NCBI GenBank assembly: GCA_050247135.1
Contig: JBFWUT010000010.1
Location: forward strand, 15,209 to 79,208
Length of the DNA stretch: 64,000 nucleotides
Reading direction: 5' to 3'
Origin: Berkiella sp050247135
Lineage (GTDB): Bacteria; Pseudomonadota; Gammaproteobacteria; Berkiellales; Berkiellaceae
This document shows positions 1 to 9,544 of the stretch, one piece after another. The number at the start of each line of letters is the position of its first letter. Position 1 is the stretch's first letter. The notes below the pieces were generated by a model. It saw nothing but the letters and a program-made list of their open reading frames with translations. It ran no database searches and had not been told where the DNA came from. The position numbers and the translations under genes were made by a program.

Positions 1-2819
1 TCATCTAGCCAAAAGCGATACTCCTTAGATACCGCATTAGCAATATCTGAGAAAGTTGCAGTTCCTTTATCTGCCGCAACAACTAAATAGGGGTCATCTG
101 CATCATACCTAACAACATCAATCGGGGGGCTCACTTTATTGTCAACTAGATTATCAGTGAGATCTAATAATCCATGCACAAAAGTTTTATAGCTCTCAAT
201 CCCTTCTGACATGATTTCTTCGCGAGTTCCCCGAATAGGAAGATTTTTAGGAACAAATCCACCTTTGGCACCCAGTGGCACAATCACCGCATTTTTTACC
301 TGTTGTGCTTTCATTAAACCCAGCACCTCAGTACGAAAATCTTCGCGACGATCTGACCAACGTAATCCCCCACGAGCCACCTTTGCACCACGCAAATGAA
401 CACCTTCAACCCTTGGTGAATAAACGAAAATTTCAAACAAGGGTCGTGGCAACGGTAGTTCAGTAATGGCCGAAGGGTCAAATTTAAACGATACGTAGTT
501 CTTGTAATTTTGCATCGCATCTTTTTGAAAGAAATTGGTACGAATGGTTGCCAAAATAACTTGCATATAGCGACGAATGATACGATCTTCGTCAATGTTT
601 TTGACTTCTTCCAAACTGTTTTTGATCTTTAAACGTAGTTCATTCGACATGGAGTTACGTTTTTCTTGGGCTAAAGTCGGATCAAATCGCGTTGTGAATA
701 ATTGCACTAAATCATGTGTTATTTGTGGCACACCAGCTAAAACGTCTTCGATGTACGCTTGTGAAAAAGTAAAACCGATTTGCCATAGATATTTAGCATA
801 AGCACGCAACATGGTGATTTCGCGCCAGTTTAGCCCCGAACCTAAAACAAGGCGGTTAAAACCATCGCTTTCAGCATGACGATTCCAAATTTGGTAGAAA
901 GCTTCTTGGAAGATTTCCTTGACGGCATCAACATTCAATTCCTTACCCGAAGTATGAATCATACCAAAATCATTGATCCAAACGACTTTGCCATTTTTTG
1001 GGGTGATTTCATGAGGTCTTTCACTGATAACACGCAGCCCCATGCATTCAAGCATGGGAATGATATCTGAAAGGGGAATTGATGAACCTGGGCTATACAA
1101 CTTGAAACGTAAAATACCTTCTTGCTCATCTAAAGGTTGATAAAAACTCATCTCCAAACTGTTTTGGTCGGATAGTTTTTGCATATGATTGACATCATAT
1201 ACCGCAGTACGAACATTATAATCGGCACGATAGCCCGGTGGAAAAGCATTGCGATAATTATGGTAGAATCGATTACCTTTTTCCTCGCCGAAATGCTCAG
1301 ATAGTGCATCCTTTAAGTTATCTTCCCAGGTTCGGCTAACCTGGGTAATTTTTTCTTGAATATCATTGATAGAATATTCTTTTGTCTTGTCATCTTTAAA
1401 GCGAATAACAAAATGAATACGTGCCAAAATTGACTCTGAAAATCGCGTTGAAAACTCCGCCTGATACCCACCCAATTCTTCAAGCAAAATATTTTGCATT
1501 TTTTCGCGTAATTTTGAGTTAAAGCGTTCTCTGGGAACAAATACCAAACAAGAATATAATCTGGCAAAAGAGTCTTTCCTGATGAATACTCTAATTTTTT
1601 GCCTTTCTTGCAAGTGCAATATACCGGTCGCTAAATCATACAACTCTTCAACAGTGCCATGAAAAAAATCATCCCGTGGCAAGGTTTCTAGAATATTCAT
1701 CAAGATCTTACCGTCGTGACTCTCTTCTTCGACGTTGGCTCTTTCTAAGATCTTATTAACTCGTAATCGCAACAACGGTATATAGTGAGGGCTTCTGTTA
1801 TAAGCCACTGAAGTATATAACCCTATAAATTGATGCTGACCAATCACATTGCCCTTTTCATCAAAATTTTTCACGACAACAAAATCGGTGTAAGTTGGGC
1901 GATGAATTGTTGATATTCTATTTGTTTTGCCTAATATTAAAGGATGTTTAGACAGCGCTAATTCTTGTGCTGCTTTAGTCATTTCTTGAAAGGGTTCGAA
2001 ATAGGTTTCACCAAATTTTTTTAGAATGCCTAATGCAGAATCTTTATCGAAACACCATTCATATGATTGCCCAATGTTTTTTATCTTTCGCTGGCAGTAA
2101 CCTAAAAAAGTAAAATGGTTGTTATTGATCCATTTTAGAAACTCAATAATTTCTTGATCGAGGTCCTTTTTCTTTGAGTGCGCAAGGCGCTTCTCTAAGT
2201 CTTTAATGACATTATCCATCGTTGAGGTCATAGGCTGCCAATCATGGACCGCTAAACTGACTTCTTCTATGGTGCCTTCTATTGCTAAACGTAATGTATC
2301 CAGCGCTTCTAGATCGCTTTGTCTATCGATTTCGATAAATATGGGCATTTCGGTAGGACGGACATTATTATTGTTTGACTTGCCCATATAAACGTTGTTA
2401 ATCAGGCCTTTCTCATCTCGTTCGATTTTTAAACCGTTAGTATGCAAAATTAGATGTATGTTATACCCTAATCGATTGATGACCATACCAACGGATTCAA
2501 TAAGAAATGGCAAATAATCATTTGCTATTTCTATCACTGTATGGGTCGATTGCCAGCCGTGTTGTTCGAATTGCGGATTATAAACTCTGACTTTGGTCTC
2601 ATGCGGACCACGATGATTAATAAAATGCCAAAACGAAACTAAGGCACCATACAAATCGATGATGTTGCGATCGAGTAAATCTTCTGGAGCTGCACTTAAG
2701 TAATATTGCTTAACAAATGAATCGATCAGTTTCGTTTCATCTGCGGGTAATTTTTCTTTGACCAGGTTAATCACCCGGCCAATTAATTCGTCACGTGCCT
2801 CTTCCAGCCGACGTGTCAT
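1..2819 (-). CDS. gdhB: NAD-dependent glutamate dehydrogenase, large type (3' part beyond window)
   Basis: This gene encodes the roughly 180-kDa GDH that oxidises glutamate to 2-oxoglutarate and ammonia with NAD. The frame is open from the ATG at 2819 to the window edge, about 939 codons of the usual ~1600. The start follows a good GAGGTGA site. The N-terminus carries the family-typical LLDRNIIDLYGA stretch. Near the left edge the catalytic core reads VPLGAKGGFVPK and then VVAADKGTATFSDIAN, which is diagnostic of this family. The C-terminal third lies outside the window. In intracellular gammaproteobacteria that live on amino acids, this enzyme feeds glutamate carbon into the TCA cycle. It stands alone, divergent from the M48 protease gene. 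Identity is certain; whether the missing part is intact cannot be seen. Confidence 0.95.
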   Translation of the reverse strand, partial: MTRRLEEARDELIGRVINLVKEKLPADETKLIDSFVKQYYLSAAPEDLLDRNIIDLYGALVSFWHFINHRGPHETKVRVYNPQFEQHGWQSTHTVIEIANDYLPFLIESVGMVINRLGYNIHLILHTNGLKIERDEKGLINNVYMGKSNNNNVRPTEMPIFIEIDRQSDLEALDTLRLAIEGTIEEVSLAVHDWQPMTSTMDNVIKDLEKRLAHSKKKDLDQEIIEFLKWINNNHFTFLGYCQRKIKNIGQSYEWCFDKDSALGILKKFGETYFEPFQEMTKAAQELALSKHPLILGKTNRISTIHRPTYTDFVVVKNFDEKGNVIGQHQFIGLYTSVAYNRSPHYIPLLRLRVNKILERANVEEESHDGKILMNILETLPRDDFFHGTVEELYDLATGILHLQERQKIRVFIRKDSFARLYSCLVFVPRERFNSKLREKMQNILLEELGGYQAEFSTRFSESILARIHFVIRFKDDKTKEYSINDIQEKITQVSRTWEDNLKDALSEHFGEEKGNRFYHNYRNAFPPGYRADYNVRTAVYDVNHMQKLSDQNSLEMSFYQPLDEQEGILRFKLYSPGSSIPLSDIIPMLECMGLRVISERPHEITPKNGKVVWINDFGMIHTSGKELNVDAVKEIFQEAFYQIWNRHAESDGFNRLVLGSGLNWREITMLRAYAKYLWQIGFTFSQAYIEDVLAGVPQITHDLVQLFTTRFDPTLAQEKRNSMSNELRLKIKNSLEEVKNIDEDRIIRRYMQVILATIRTNFFQKDAMQNYKNYVSFKFDPSAITELPLPRPLFEIFVYSPRVEGVHLRGAKVARGGLRWSDRREDFRTEVLGLMKAQQVKNAVIVPLGAKGGFVPKNLPIRGTREEIMSEGIESYKTFVHGLLDLTDNLVDNKVSPPIDVVRYDADDPYLVVAADKGTATFSDIANAVSKEYRFWLD

Positions 2820-3048
2820 ATCTCACCTCATCGTGAAGACTTAACTGATTACGAAATAGTACAACTTAGTTTGCTGTTAAGATATAGCTTGACTGCTTTA
2901 TGAGCTAATTTACAAACTAGTTCTTAAGAGCGCTCTCATTTTATCGACCATTCCTCTACTTATAAATAGTCAAAATCAGTGAATAAGACTATCGAAAAAT
3001 GCAGTGATACTGATAAAATATCTTGATAATGGTATATCAAGGTGTTTT

Positions 3049-4230
3049 ATGGGAAATTTAGGTCAAATCTTCTCAATTATTATCCTGCTAACTCTTACAG
3101 CATGTGCACAAAATCCAGTTACTGGCCGACAAGAACTGCAATTTGTCAGTCAGGACAAAGAAATTAAAATGGGATTAGATAATTACCAATACGGCCAACA
3201 ATCCAGTGGTGGCCAATACACGACGGATCCCGAACTCACCGCCTACGTGCAAGAAGTGGGTAATAAATTAGCCAAAAATAGCGCCAGACCAGATCTCCCC
3301 TATGAATTTGTTGTGCTCAACGATTCAGTACCCAATGCCTGGGCATTACCGGGTGGGAAAATAGCTGTTAACCGCGGTCTTCTTACCCATTTAGAAAATG
3401 AAGCAGAACTGGCTGCCGTGTTAGGCCATGAGATCACGCATGCTGCAGCTCGCCACGGAGCTAAAGCGATGGAGCGCCAAATTATTATGTCAACAGGACT
3501 GGTAGCTGCCAATGTGGCTATCGCCGCCACTCACAAAGAGAACGATCCCGCCTATAAAGATCAAGCGCTGGCAGCCAGCGCTGCGGTGGCGGCCGGACTC
3601 ATCAGCACCAAATACAGCCGTGAAGCGGAATTAGAAGCAGATTCCTATGGCATGGATTATATGGCGAAAGCAGGATACTCCCCACAAGGCGCTGTCAGCT
3701 TACAACAAACGTTTGTTAAATTGATGGATAAAAAATCTCCCAATTGGCTCGAAGGGTTGTTTGCATCCCACCCGCCCTCTAAAGAAAGAGTGGCGGCCAA
3801 TCGACAGCGCGCGTTATCGATGCCTCAAGATTTAACATTAGGTGAAGCGCGATTTGCACAAAAAACAGCCAAACTCAAACAAAATCAAGCGGCTTATGAC
3901 GCCTATGATGAAGGCGTTAAAGCATTCAAAAAAGAAGAATATACCACCGCACTTGCCGCAGTGAATAAAGCCATTAACCAAGTTCCGCAAGAAGCGCTTT
4001 TTTATGGTTTACAAGGCGACATCTATGCTAAGCAAGATCATAAAGATAAAGCGATGATAGCTTACCAAAGTGCGATAGCGAAAAACCCAAATTATTTTTA
4101 CTACTATCACCAACGAGGTTTGTTGTTGGAGAAAATGGGTAAAAAAGCTGAAGCAAAAGCCGAATTAGAAAAGGCGCAAAAATTGCTACCGACAGAAACG
4201 GCAGCGGCGGCTTTGAAGAAACTGGCTTAA
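3049..4230 (+). CDS. M48-family metalloprotease lipoprotein with C-terminal TPRs (BepA/LoiP-like)
   Basis: The protein is a putative periplasmic, outer-membrane-anchored zinc protease of the BepA (YfgC) type, a family that helps assemble or degrade outer-membrane proteins. An N-terminal hydrophobic stretch ends in a lipobox (LTAC), so the mature protein would begin at a lipidated Cys. The zinc site HEITHAAARHG is followed by the downstream glutamate region REAELEADSYGMDYM, the usual M48 third ligand. The last ~110 residues are TPR-like (GLQGDIYAKQDHKDKAMIAY). A GTG 45 nt upstream is also in frame, but the ATG at 3049 has an AAGGTG ribosome site and gives a proper lipoprotein signal peptide, so it is preferred (393 aa). 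It is convergent with hemH. Confidence 0.88.
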   Translation: MGNLGQIFSIIILLTLTACAQNPVTGRQELQFVSQDKEIKMGLDNYQYGQQSSGGQYTTDPELTAYVQEVGNKLAKNSARPDLPYEFVVLNDSVPNAWALPGGKIAVNRGLLTHLENEAELAAVLGHEITHAAARHGAKAMERQIIMSTGLVAANVAIAATHKENDPAYKDQALAASAAVAAGLISTKYSREAELEADSYGMDYMAKAGYSPQGAVSLQQTFVKLMDKKSPNWLEGLFASHPPSKERVAANRQRALSMPQDLTLGEARFAQKTAKLKQNQAAYDAYDEGVKAFKKEEYTTALAAVNKAINQVPQEALFYGLQGDIYAKQDHKDKAMIAYQSAIAKNPNYFYYYHQRGLLLEKMGKKAEAKAELEKAQKLLPTETAAAALKKLA

Positions 4231-4242
4231 TTGTTCTATCTA

Positions 4243-4290
4243 CCCCACGCCGCGATTTACTCGCTTTTCGCAAGTAAATCTTACGTGGGG
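4243..4290. terminator. Bidirectional stem-loop between the M48 gene and hemH
   Basis: The inverted repeat has outer arms CCCCACG/CGTGGGG and inner arms GATTTACT/AGTAAATC. It lies between two convergent genes and overlaps the last codons and stop of hemH. A T-tract is weak, so it may act as a structural terminator or as 3'-end protection. Confidence 0.55.
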
Positions 4291-5372
4291 CTAAAATCTA
4301 ACGCAGCTCCCGCTGCGCCTGTATGAATGATTTCTATTTGATTTTTTCTAACATTGGCTTTTACAATGTTCGCCAATCCCTTGAGCCATAACGGATGCGA
4401 ATTCAAACAAGGTACCAAGGTAAAGTCTTTGCCACCTAAATCTTGCCAAAGTCCTTTGGCGCGGATACCAATTTCTTCTAAGGTTTCTAAACAATCAGCC
4501 ACAAAGGAAGGACTTGCAACCAATAAGTTGCGTTTACCTCCTTGAATGAGCTGTGACATCACGGTACTCAGATCAGGACCAATCCAAGGAATGCGACCCA
4601 GGCGTGACTGAAATACCACATGGTATGATTCAATTCCCAATTTTTCAGCAATTAAGCGGGAAGTTTCATAACACTGCGCGCGATAACATAACTGGTTTTC
4701 TTCACTAATGGCCTGACACGGTTGATTCTGCATGCAAGTCGCTTGACAGACGCTGGGGCCTTTTTGAATTTGGCGCCAAGGTAAGCTATGGTAACTAAAC
4801 AATACGCAGTCCGGCTTTTTATCTTTTAAGCGAGGCGCTATCAACGCCACTTGCGCCTGAATATAATCTGGTTCCCGAAAAAAATCGCTGACAATCGATA
4901 AATGCGGGATATGCTGCTTTGGTAATAATTTTTGCATCACATTCGCAATAGCTGATCCACTAGCTGCAGAAGAATATTGCGGAAATAAAGGAACAATAAT
5001 CACTTGAGAACAACGCGCATTTAATAATTTTTCTATTGCTGACCAAATGCTGGGCTCACCATATCGCATTCCCAACTCAACCTGATATTGCTCGCCTAAT
5101 TGTTGTTGTAAACCTTGCAATAAATCTTGGGAATGGAATAACAAAGGGGATCCTTTTTCTTGATCCCAAATCGCTTTATAGGCATGCGTCGTTTTGCCAG
5201 TGCGAAACGGCAAAATCACACTGTGTAGCAACAACTGACGGATCCAAACAGGCAAATCAACTACACGGGCATCACTTAAAAATTCTTTTAAAAAGGCACG
5301 CACGGCTTTCTTATCGGCCCTGGCAGGTGTGCCAAGATTAACGAGCAGCACCCCGGTTTTTTGTAAATTCAT
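4281..5372 (-). CDS. hemH: Ferrochelatase
   Basis: The enzyme inserts Fe2+ into protoporphyrin IX, the last step of protohaem synthesis, at the inner face of the cytoplasmic membrane. The N-terminus GVLLVNLGTPARADKKAVR is typical. The catalytic histidine is in LFSYHSLP and the conserved acidic helix is CLETLEEI. At 363 aa it is full length, with a cysteine-rich insert after HSLP (VCQATCMQNQPC) as in many bacterial enzymes. The C-terminus ends in a short tail encoded inside the intergenic palindrome. It is transcribed alone, convergent with the M48 gene. Confidence 0.96.
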   Translation of the reverse strand: MNLQKTGVLLVNLGTPARADKKAVRAFLKEFLSDARVVDLPVWIRQLLLHSVILPFRTGKTTHAYKAIWDQEKGSPLLFHSQDLLQGLQQQLGEQYQVELGMRYGEPSIWSAIEKLLNARCSQVIIVPLFPQYSSAASGSAIANVMQKLLPKQHIPHLSIVSDFFREPDYIQAQVALIAPRLKDKKPDCVLFSYHSLPWRQIQKGPSVCQATCMQNQPCQAISEENQLCYRAQCYETSRLIAEKLGIESYHVVFQSRLGRIPWIGPDLSTVMSQLIQGGKRNLLVASPSFVADCLETLEEIGIRAKGLWQDLGGKDFTLVPCLNSHPLWLKGLANIVKANVRKNQIEIIHTGAAGAALDFSPT

Positions 5373-5518
5373 GGTTACCCTTGGTTAAATATTTAAGATT
5401 ATTAACTTACTTATCTAAAATGCTATTGGGAAGATTGTAATCAAATTCGCCCTAAGATAAAACGAGTCCAACCTTAGACCGATTAAGACCAAATGTACTG
5501 ATATTTTTACCAGCGATA

Positions 5519-5553
5519 TTGTTTCACATGAAATTATTATGCTATATTATTTC
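5519..5553 (+). promoter_or_regulatory. Probable promoter and operator of the Xre-RES toxin-antitoxin pair
   Basis: A TTGTTT/TATATT pair is separated by 18 nt and lies 24-30 nt before the antitoxin RBS. Overlapping the -10 element is an imperfect palindrome (5530-5553) with arms starting GAAAT and ending ATTTC. This is the kind of site an Xre antitoxin would bind to repress its own operon. Function is inferred from position. Confidence 0.45.
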
Positions 5554-5576
5554 AATAGAAGGAAATAAGGTGATTT

Positions 5577-5948
5577 ATGCAACCCCAAAAAAGTGTAGAT
5601 GCAACCAAAGTGCTCAATAAAGCGATTGTCAAAGCAGCCTATCATTTAGATCTCACCCAAAAAGAATTAAGCCAAATTATTGGTTCAAGCACACCACAGC
5701 TCTCTAGGCTTTTTAACTCGGGAACCCCATGCCTAAATATCAACACCAAAGAATGGGAATGTGCCGTACTCTTCTTAAGAATGATCCGAAGCCTTGAAGG
5801 GAACATTGGGGAAGATCCCAACCAGGCACAAGAATGGCTTAATCACTATAATCATCACTTAGCCGCCAAGCCCATCGATATGATCAAGACTATTTCGGGA
5901 TTGAACGAAGTTGTTGTTTATCTTGATGCTATGCGCGGCCAAAATTAG
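5577..5948 (+). CDS. Xre/MbcA/ParS-type antitoxin (HTH + DUF2384)
   Basis: This 123-aa protein is the predicted antitoxin and autorepressor of the adjacent RES toxin. Residues ~22-50 form a helix-turn-helix (LTQKELSQIIGSSTPQLSRL). The C-terminal half has the DUF2384 pattern, with an active-site-plugging tail typical of Xre antitoxins (GLNEVVVYLDAMRGQN). An AAGGTG site precedes the ATG with 5-nt spacing. Its stop codon is one nucleotide before the toxin start, so the two are translationally coupled. The antitoxin-first order matches the RES-Xre (MbcTA/ParST) class. Confidence 0.85.
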   Translation: MQPQKSVDATKVLNKAIVKAAYHLDLTQKELSQIIGSSTPQLSRLFNSGTPCLNINTKEWECAVLFLRMIRSLEGNIGEDPNQAQEWLNHYNHHLAAKPIDMIKTISGLNEVVVYLDAMRGQN

Positions 5949-5949
5949 C

Positions 5950-6717
5950 ATGGGTATTTTCAAAGACAATAATGGAACCCACTATTTTTCTGCCGTTGAA
6001 TTACAGGCCTGGCGCATCGTTGAAGATCAATCCAAGTCCTATACCAGGAAGTTTGTCGATACCGCGCATGAACACGAAGTGCTTGAAAAACTCATCGAAG
6101 AAAGCAAACCCGCCATTAAATACTATGGAGATGAAGCTTTTTTTAGAAATAATCATTACCTTATTTTTACCCCTTTTCGTTATCCTCCACTGAAATGGGG
6201 TTCACGCTTTGGCACCCGACCGGAAAGAGCATTATTATACGCTGCAAAAGACATAGAAACGGCCATGAGCGAAAAAGCATTCTATAAATTAGCTTTCTTG
6301 CAAGCAAGTGAGGGCAACATCGGTGGCACTACACTTTTATCTACAGCATTTAAATTAAACGTAGAGAGTTCACAGTACATTGACCTTTGTGCTGCACCAT
6401 TTAAGAAATATGAAGACCAGATCTCTGCTAAAGATAACTATGAGTTTTCACAAAACCTAGGTAAAAAAATGCGAAACAACAAGGTTGAATGTTTTCAATA
6501 TAAATCAGCAAGAAGCAAAAAAGAAAGTAATAATATAGGTGTTTTTTCCCCAAAAGCTTTAGTCAATAACGCTAGCATCGAAAGCACATTTGTGTATTTT
6601 AACTGCTATTCCACTAAAGAGGTTGTTGAGTTTTCCGCTAGAAGCAATCCAAGAGACAAAACAATTTTTCCTGCAACTGACTTCTTGGTTGATGGACGTA
6701 TTCCTTTGCCACCCTAG
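5950..6717 (+). CDS. RES-domain toxin
   Basis: This 255-aa protein has a RES domain. Studied RES toxins act on NAD+ (phosphorolysis or hydrolysis) or ADP-ribosylate a host target. The expected Arg, Glu and Ser are visible: Arg in QAWRIVE, Glu in ETAMSE and Ser in FQYKSARS. The diagnostic middle segment is WGSRFGTRPERALLYAA. It is longer than minimal RES toxins (~160-200 aa), as is common for the RES family seen in Legionella-like bacteria. The ATG at 5950 directly follows the antitoxin stop; an upstream in-frame ATG at 5911 would overlap the antitoxin and is less likely. The substrate is not decidable from sequence. Confidence 0.84.
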   Translation: MGIFKDNNGTHYFSAVELQAWRIVEDQSKSYTRKFVDTAHEHEVLEKLIEESKPAIKYYGDEAFFRNNHYLIFTPFRYPPLKWGSRFGTRPERALLYAAKDIETAMSEKAFYKLAFLQASEGNIGGTTLLSTAFKLNVESSQYIDLCAAPFKKYEDQISAKDNYEFSQNLGKKMRNNKVECFQYKSARSKKESNNIGVFSPKALVNNASIESTFVYFNCYSTKEVVEFSARSNPRDKTIFPATDFLVDGRIPLPP

Positions 6718-6723
6718 ACTAGA

Positions 6724-6752
6724 AACCGTCGCACACATCGTGTGCGACGGTT
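6724..6752. terminator. Perfect 13-bp stem-loop between the toxin gene and pepN
   Basis: The arms AACCGTCGCACAC and GTGTGCGACGGTT flank a 3-nt loop between two convergent genes. There is no strong T-run on either side, so it is a bidirectional terminator candidate. Confidence 0.6.
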
Positions 6753-6756
6753 CTCT

Positions 6757-9411
6757 TCATGCCATCAACGATTTTGACACTATTTCGAATACATCTTCAG
6801 ATAAATCCCCCGAGGATTGGATCTTTTCTAAAGCCTGCTTCATCAGCTGACCTTGCTTATCATCCAAGCGCTTCCATTGCGTGAGCGCTTCTAGCATTCT
6901 GGCAGCCACTTGCGGATTGGCTTCTTTCAACTCAATCACTCGATCAGCTAAAAAGTCGTATCCCTTGCCTTTTTCATCATGGAACCTTTCTGGGTTACCC
7001 ATGCTAAACATATTAATGAGCGCGTAGACTTTATTGGGATTACGAATATCAAATGCTTCATGTTTCATTAACGCTTTGATATTTTCCAGCACATTAGGTA
7101 ATTCACTAGAGGCATGTAAACTCAGCCATTTATTCACTACCAACGGGTCTTGTTTGAACTGTTGATAAAAAGCATTAAAGAGCTGTTCACGCAATGGATG
7201 CGTCGAATGATTTATTGCACCTAACGCCCCCATTCTGTCTGTCATGTTGCGCGCTTTTTCATATTGGGCTTTTGCTAGTTCTATTGCCTTAGGATCTTCG
7301 CTACGAACCAAATAAGCTAAGGCAGTATTTTTCAATGCACGATTGGCCATGCTCAAACTTGATAAATTGCCATCATCCATTTGATTAGCTTTGTTATACG
7401 TTTCAAACAAATGATCTTTTAACGCTACCGAAAGCTGTTTTAACAAAGCCGTTCTTGCACTAATCAGTGCCGCCACTTCAATTTTGGGCAGCTCTTCTGC
7501 AATGTAACTAAAGGACGGCAAACTAAGTAATTGCGCAATCACCGCAGGATCAATATTGCGCTCTTTTAAGATCATTTCATACGCTTTAATAAGATCATTT
7601 GGCACAGTTAAAGTTTGATGAGCGCCATAAGCTTGCATTAAATTTTTAACGACTTGGGTACAAAAGCGCTGTGCGCTATCCCAACGATTAAATAGATCTT
7701 TATCATGTGCCATCAATAAGATTAACTCAGCATCCGTATAGTCATAGTTGAGCTTAACCGGCGCCGAAAAATTACCCAGTAATGAGGGAACGGGTTTTTC
7801 AGGAATGTTATTAAAAGTAAACATTTGGCTAGATTTTGATAACAATAGATAAGTTCCCTCAGCTGTTTTACTAATGGGATCTTCAGTCAACAGTGGAAAT
7901 GCTTGCCCTTTCTGGCTATAAAGTTCGATTTTGATTGGAATAAGAAAGGGTTCTTTCTCTTTATTGTCGGGAGTTGTAGGTAAAATTTGCTTCACGTTTA
8001 AAGTAAAAGTCTTATTCTTCGCATCGTACTCACCGACAACATTCACAGTGGGTGTTCCTGCTTGATTATACCAGCGATAGAATTGCTTTAGATCATAATC
8101 ATTGGCATCACTAAATGCCGCAACAAAATCTTCAATGGTAACTGCTTGGCCATCATGACGCTCAAAATACAAATCCATGCCTTTGCGAAATTTTTCTTTA
8201 CCTAATAAAGTTGCTAACATCCTTATCACTTCAGCGCCTTTATTATAGATAGTTGAAGTATAAAAATTATTAATTTCAATATAGGATTCAGGACGAACCG
8301 GGTGCGCCATAGGGCCTGCATCTTCTGCAAACTGACGAGTGCGAATGATACGAGCATCACTAATTCGTTTTACAGTAGGAGACCCCATACTGGCACTGAA
8401 TTGTTGCTCACGAAAAACCGTCAATCCTTCTTTTAAACTTAATTGAAACCAGTCACGACAGGTTACGCGATTGCCTGTCCAATTATGAAAATACTCATGA
8501 CCAATGACCGCTTCAACATTTTGAAAATCGATATCAGTTGCAGTCTCCGTGCTCGCGAGCACATATTTGGCATTAAAAATGTTTAAGCCCTTGTTTTCCA
8601 TGGCTCCCATATTAAAATCGTTGACAGCAACAATCATGTAAACGTCAAGATCATATTCGCGTCCGTACTCTTGCTCGTCCCAGCGCATAGATTGTTTGAG
8701 CGACTCTATCGCGTGGGCACATTTGTCTTCATTTTGCGCTTCGACATATATTTCTAATGCCACATTTCTATTAGAGCGCGTGGTGTACGTATCAGACACT
8801 TTAACTAAATTCCCAGCGACTAGCGCAAATAAATAGCTCGGCTTTTTGAAGGGATCGTGCCATTTTACCCAATGACGGTTGTCTGGCATCTCACCTGCAT
8901 CCACCTTATTGCCATTAGAAAGTAATACCGGATACAAAGTTTTATCTGCCACGATGGTAGTGGTAAACAGAGCCATAGCGTCTGGTCTGTCAAGATAGTA
9001 GGTCATTCGTCGGAACCCTTCTGCTTCGCACTGCGTACAAAACATTTTTTCCGATCGGTATAAACCACTTAAAGTCGTATTAGTTTCAGGATGAATTTCA
9101 GTGACTATTTCTAAGGTAAAAGTGTCAGGCACGTTTGGGATCTTCAGCTCTATGCCTGATATTTCATACTGATTGGGCGTTAAGCCCTGATCATTTAGGC
9201 GTAGCGAAATCAACTTGAGACATTCCCCTACTAAAATCAAGGGGCGTTGATGAGCGCCTTGGCTTGAGTCGCGATTGATTTGCAAGTGAGAATGAACCAG
9301 GGTTCTCTCTTCATATAGTTCGAACTGTAAATCAATGGACTTAATGTTGAAATCAGGTGGTCTATAATCCTTGAGATAGGTCGTTTTTAATTTTGCATCC
9401 TGTTGTTTCAT
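6757..9411 (-). CDS. pepN: Aminopeptidase N (M1 family)
   Basis: A cytosolic zinc aminopeptidase that removes N-terminal residues from peptides. It is full length at 884 aa. The exopeptidase motif GAMENKG (around residue 270) and the zinc site HEYFHNW followed by the downstream Glu in LKEGLTVFRE are intact. The C-terminal half is the helical domain of E. coli-type PepN. It lies divergent from prkA, with a ~130-nt shared upstream region. Confidence 0.96.
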   Translation of the reverse strand: MKQQDAKLKTTYLKDYRPPDFNIKSIDLQFELYEERTLVHSHLQINRDSSQGAHQRPLILVGECLKLISLRLNDQGLTPNQYEISGIELKIPNVPDTFTLEIVTEIHPETNTTLSGLYRSEKMFCTQCEAEGFRRMTYYLDRPDAMALFTTTIVADKTLYPVLLSNGNKVDAGEMPDNRHWVKWHDPFKKPSYLFALVAGNLVKVSDTYTTRSNRNVALEIYVEAQNEDKCAHAIESLKQSMRWDEQEYGREYDLDVYMIVAVNDFNMGAMENKGLNIFNAKYVLASTETATDIDFQNVEAVIGHEYFHNWTGNRVTCRDWFQLSLKEGLTVFREQQFSASMGSPTVKRISDARIIRTRQFAEDAGPMAHPVRPESYIEINNFYTSTIYNKGAEVIRMLATLLGKEKFRKGMDLYFERHDGQAVTIEDFVAAFSDANDYDLKQFYRWYNQAGTPTVNVVGEYDAKNKTFTLNVKQILPTTPDNKEKEPFLIPIKIELYSQKGQAFPLLTEDPISKTAEGTYLLLSKSSQMFTFNNIPEKPVPSLLGNFSAPVKLNYDYTDAELILLMAHDKDLFNRWDSAQRFCTQVVKNLMQAYGAHQTLTVPNDLIKAYEMILKERNIDPAVIAQLLSLPSFSYIAEELPKIEVAALISARTALLKQLSVALKDHLFETYNKANQMDDGNLSSLSMANRALKNTALAYLVRSEDPKAIELAKAQYEKARNMTDRMGALGAINHSTHPLREQLFNAFYQQFKQDPLVVNKWLSLHASSELPNVLENIKALMKHEAFDIRNPNKVYALINMFSMGNPERFHDEKGKGYDFLADRVIELKEANPQVAARMLEALTQWKRLDDKQGQLMKQALEKIQSSGDLSEDVFEIVSKSLMA

Positions 9412-9474
9412 TTTAGATCCCCCATTTTTTAGACCACATAAATTTCCATTCTACTATATAAAAATCCAAATCGC

Positions 9475-9504
9475 TTGATAAGGCATCAGTTAATGAACTA
9501 ATAT
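9475..9504 (+). promoter_or_regulatory. Candidate promoter for prkA-yeaH-spoVR
   Basis: TTGATA and TAATAT are separated by 18 nt, about 40 nt before the prkA start. The match to the housekeeping consensus is good. In other gammaproteobacteria this operon is stationary-phase controlled, but no distinctive sigma-S or sigma-54 feature can be claimed here. Confidence 0.5.
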
Positions 9505-9544
9505 TTATTAAGGAGCATTGCGTTAATTCCTCCAAGGAGTGGAC

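Noticed and set aside
3004..3048. Upstream GTG start for the M48 lipoprotein
   Set aside because: It would put 15 residues before the signal peptide and lacks an RBS.
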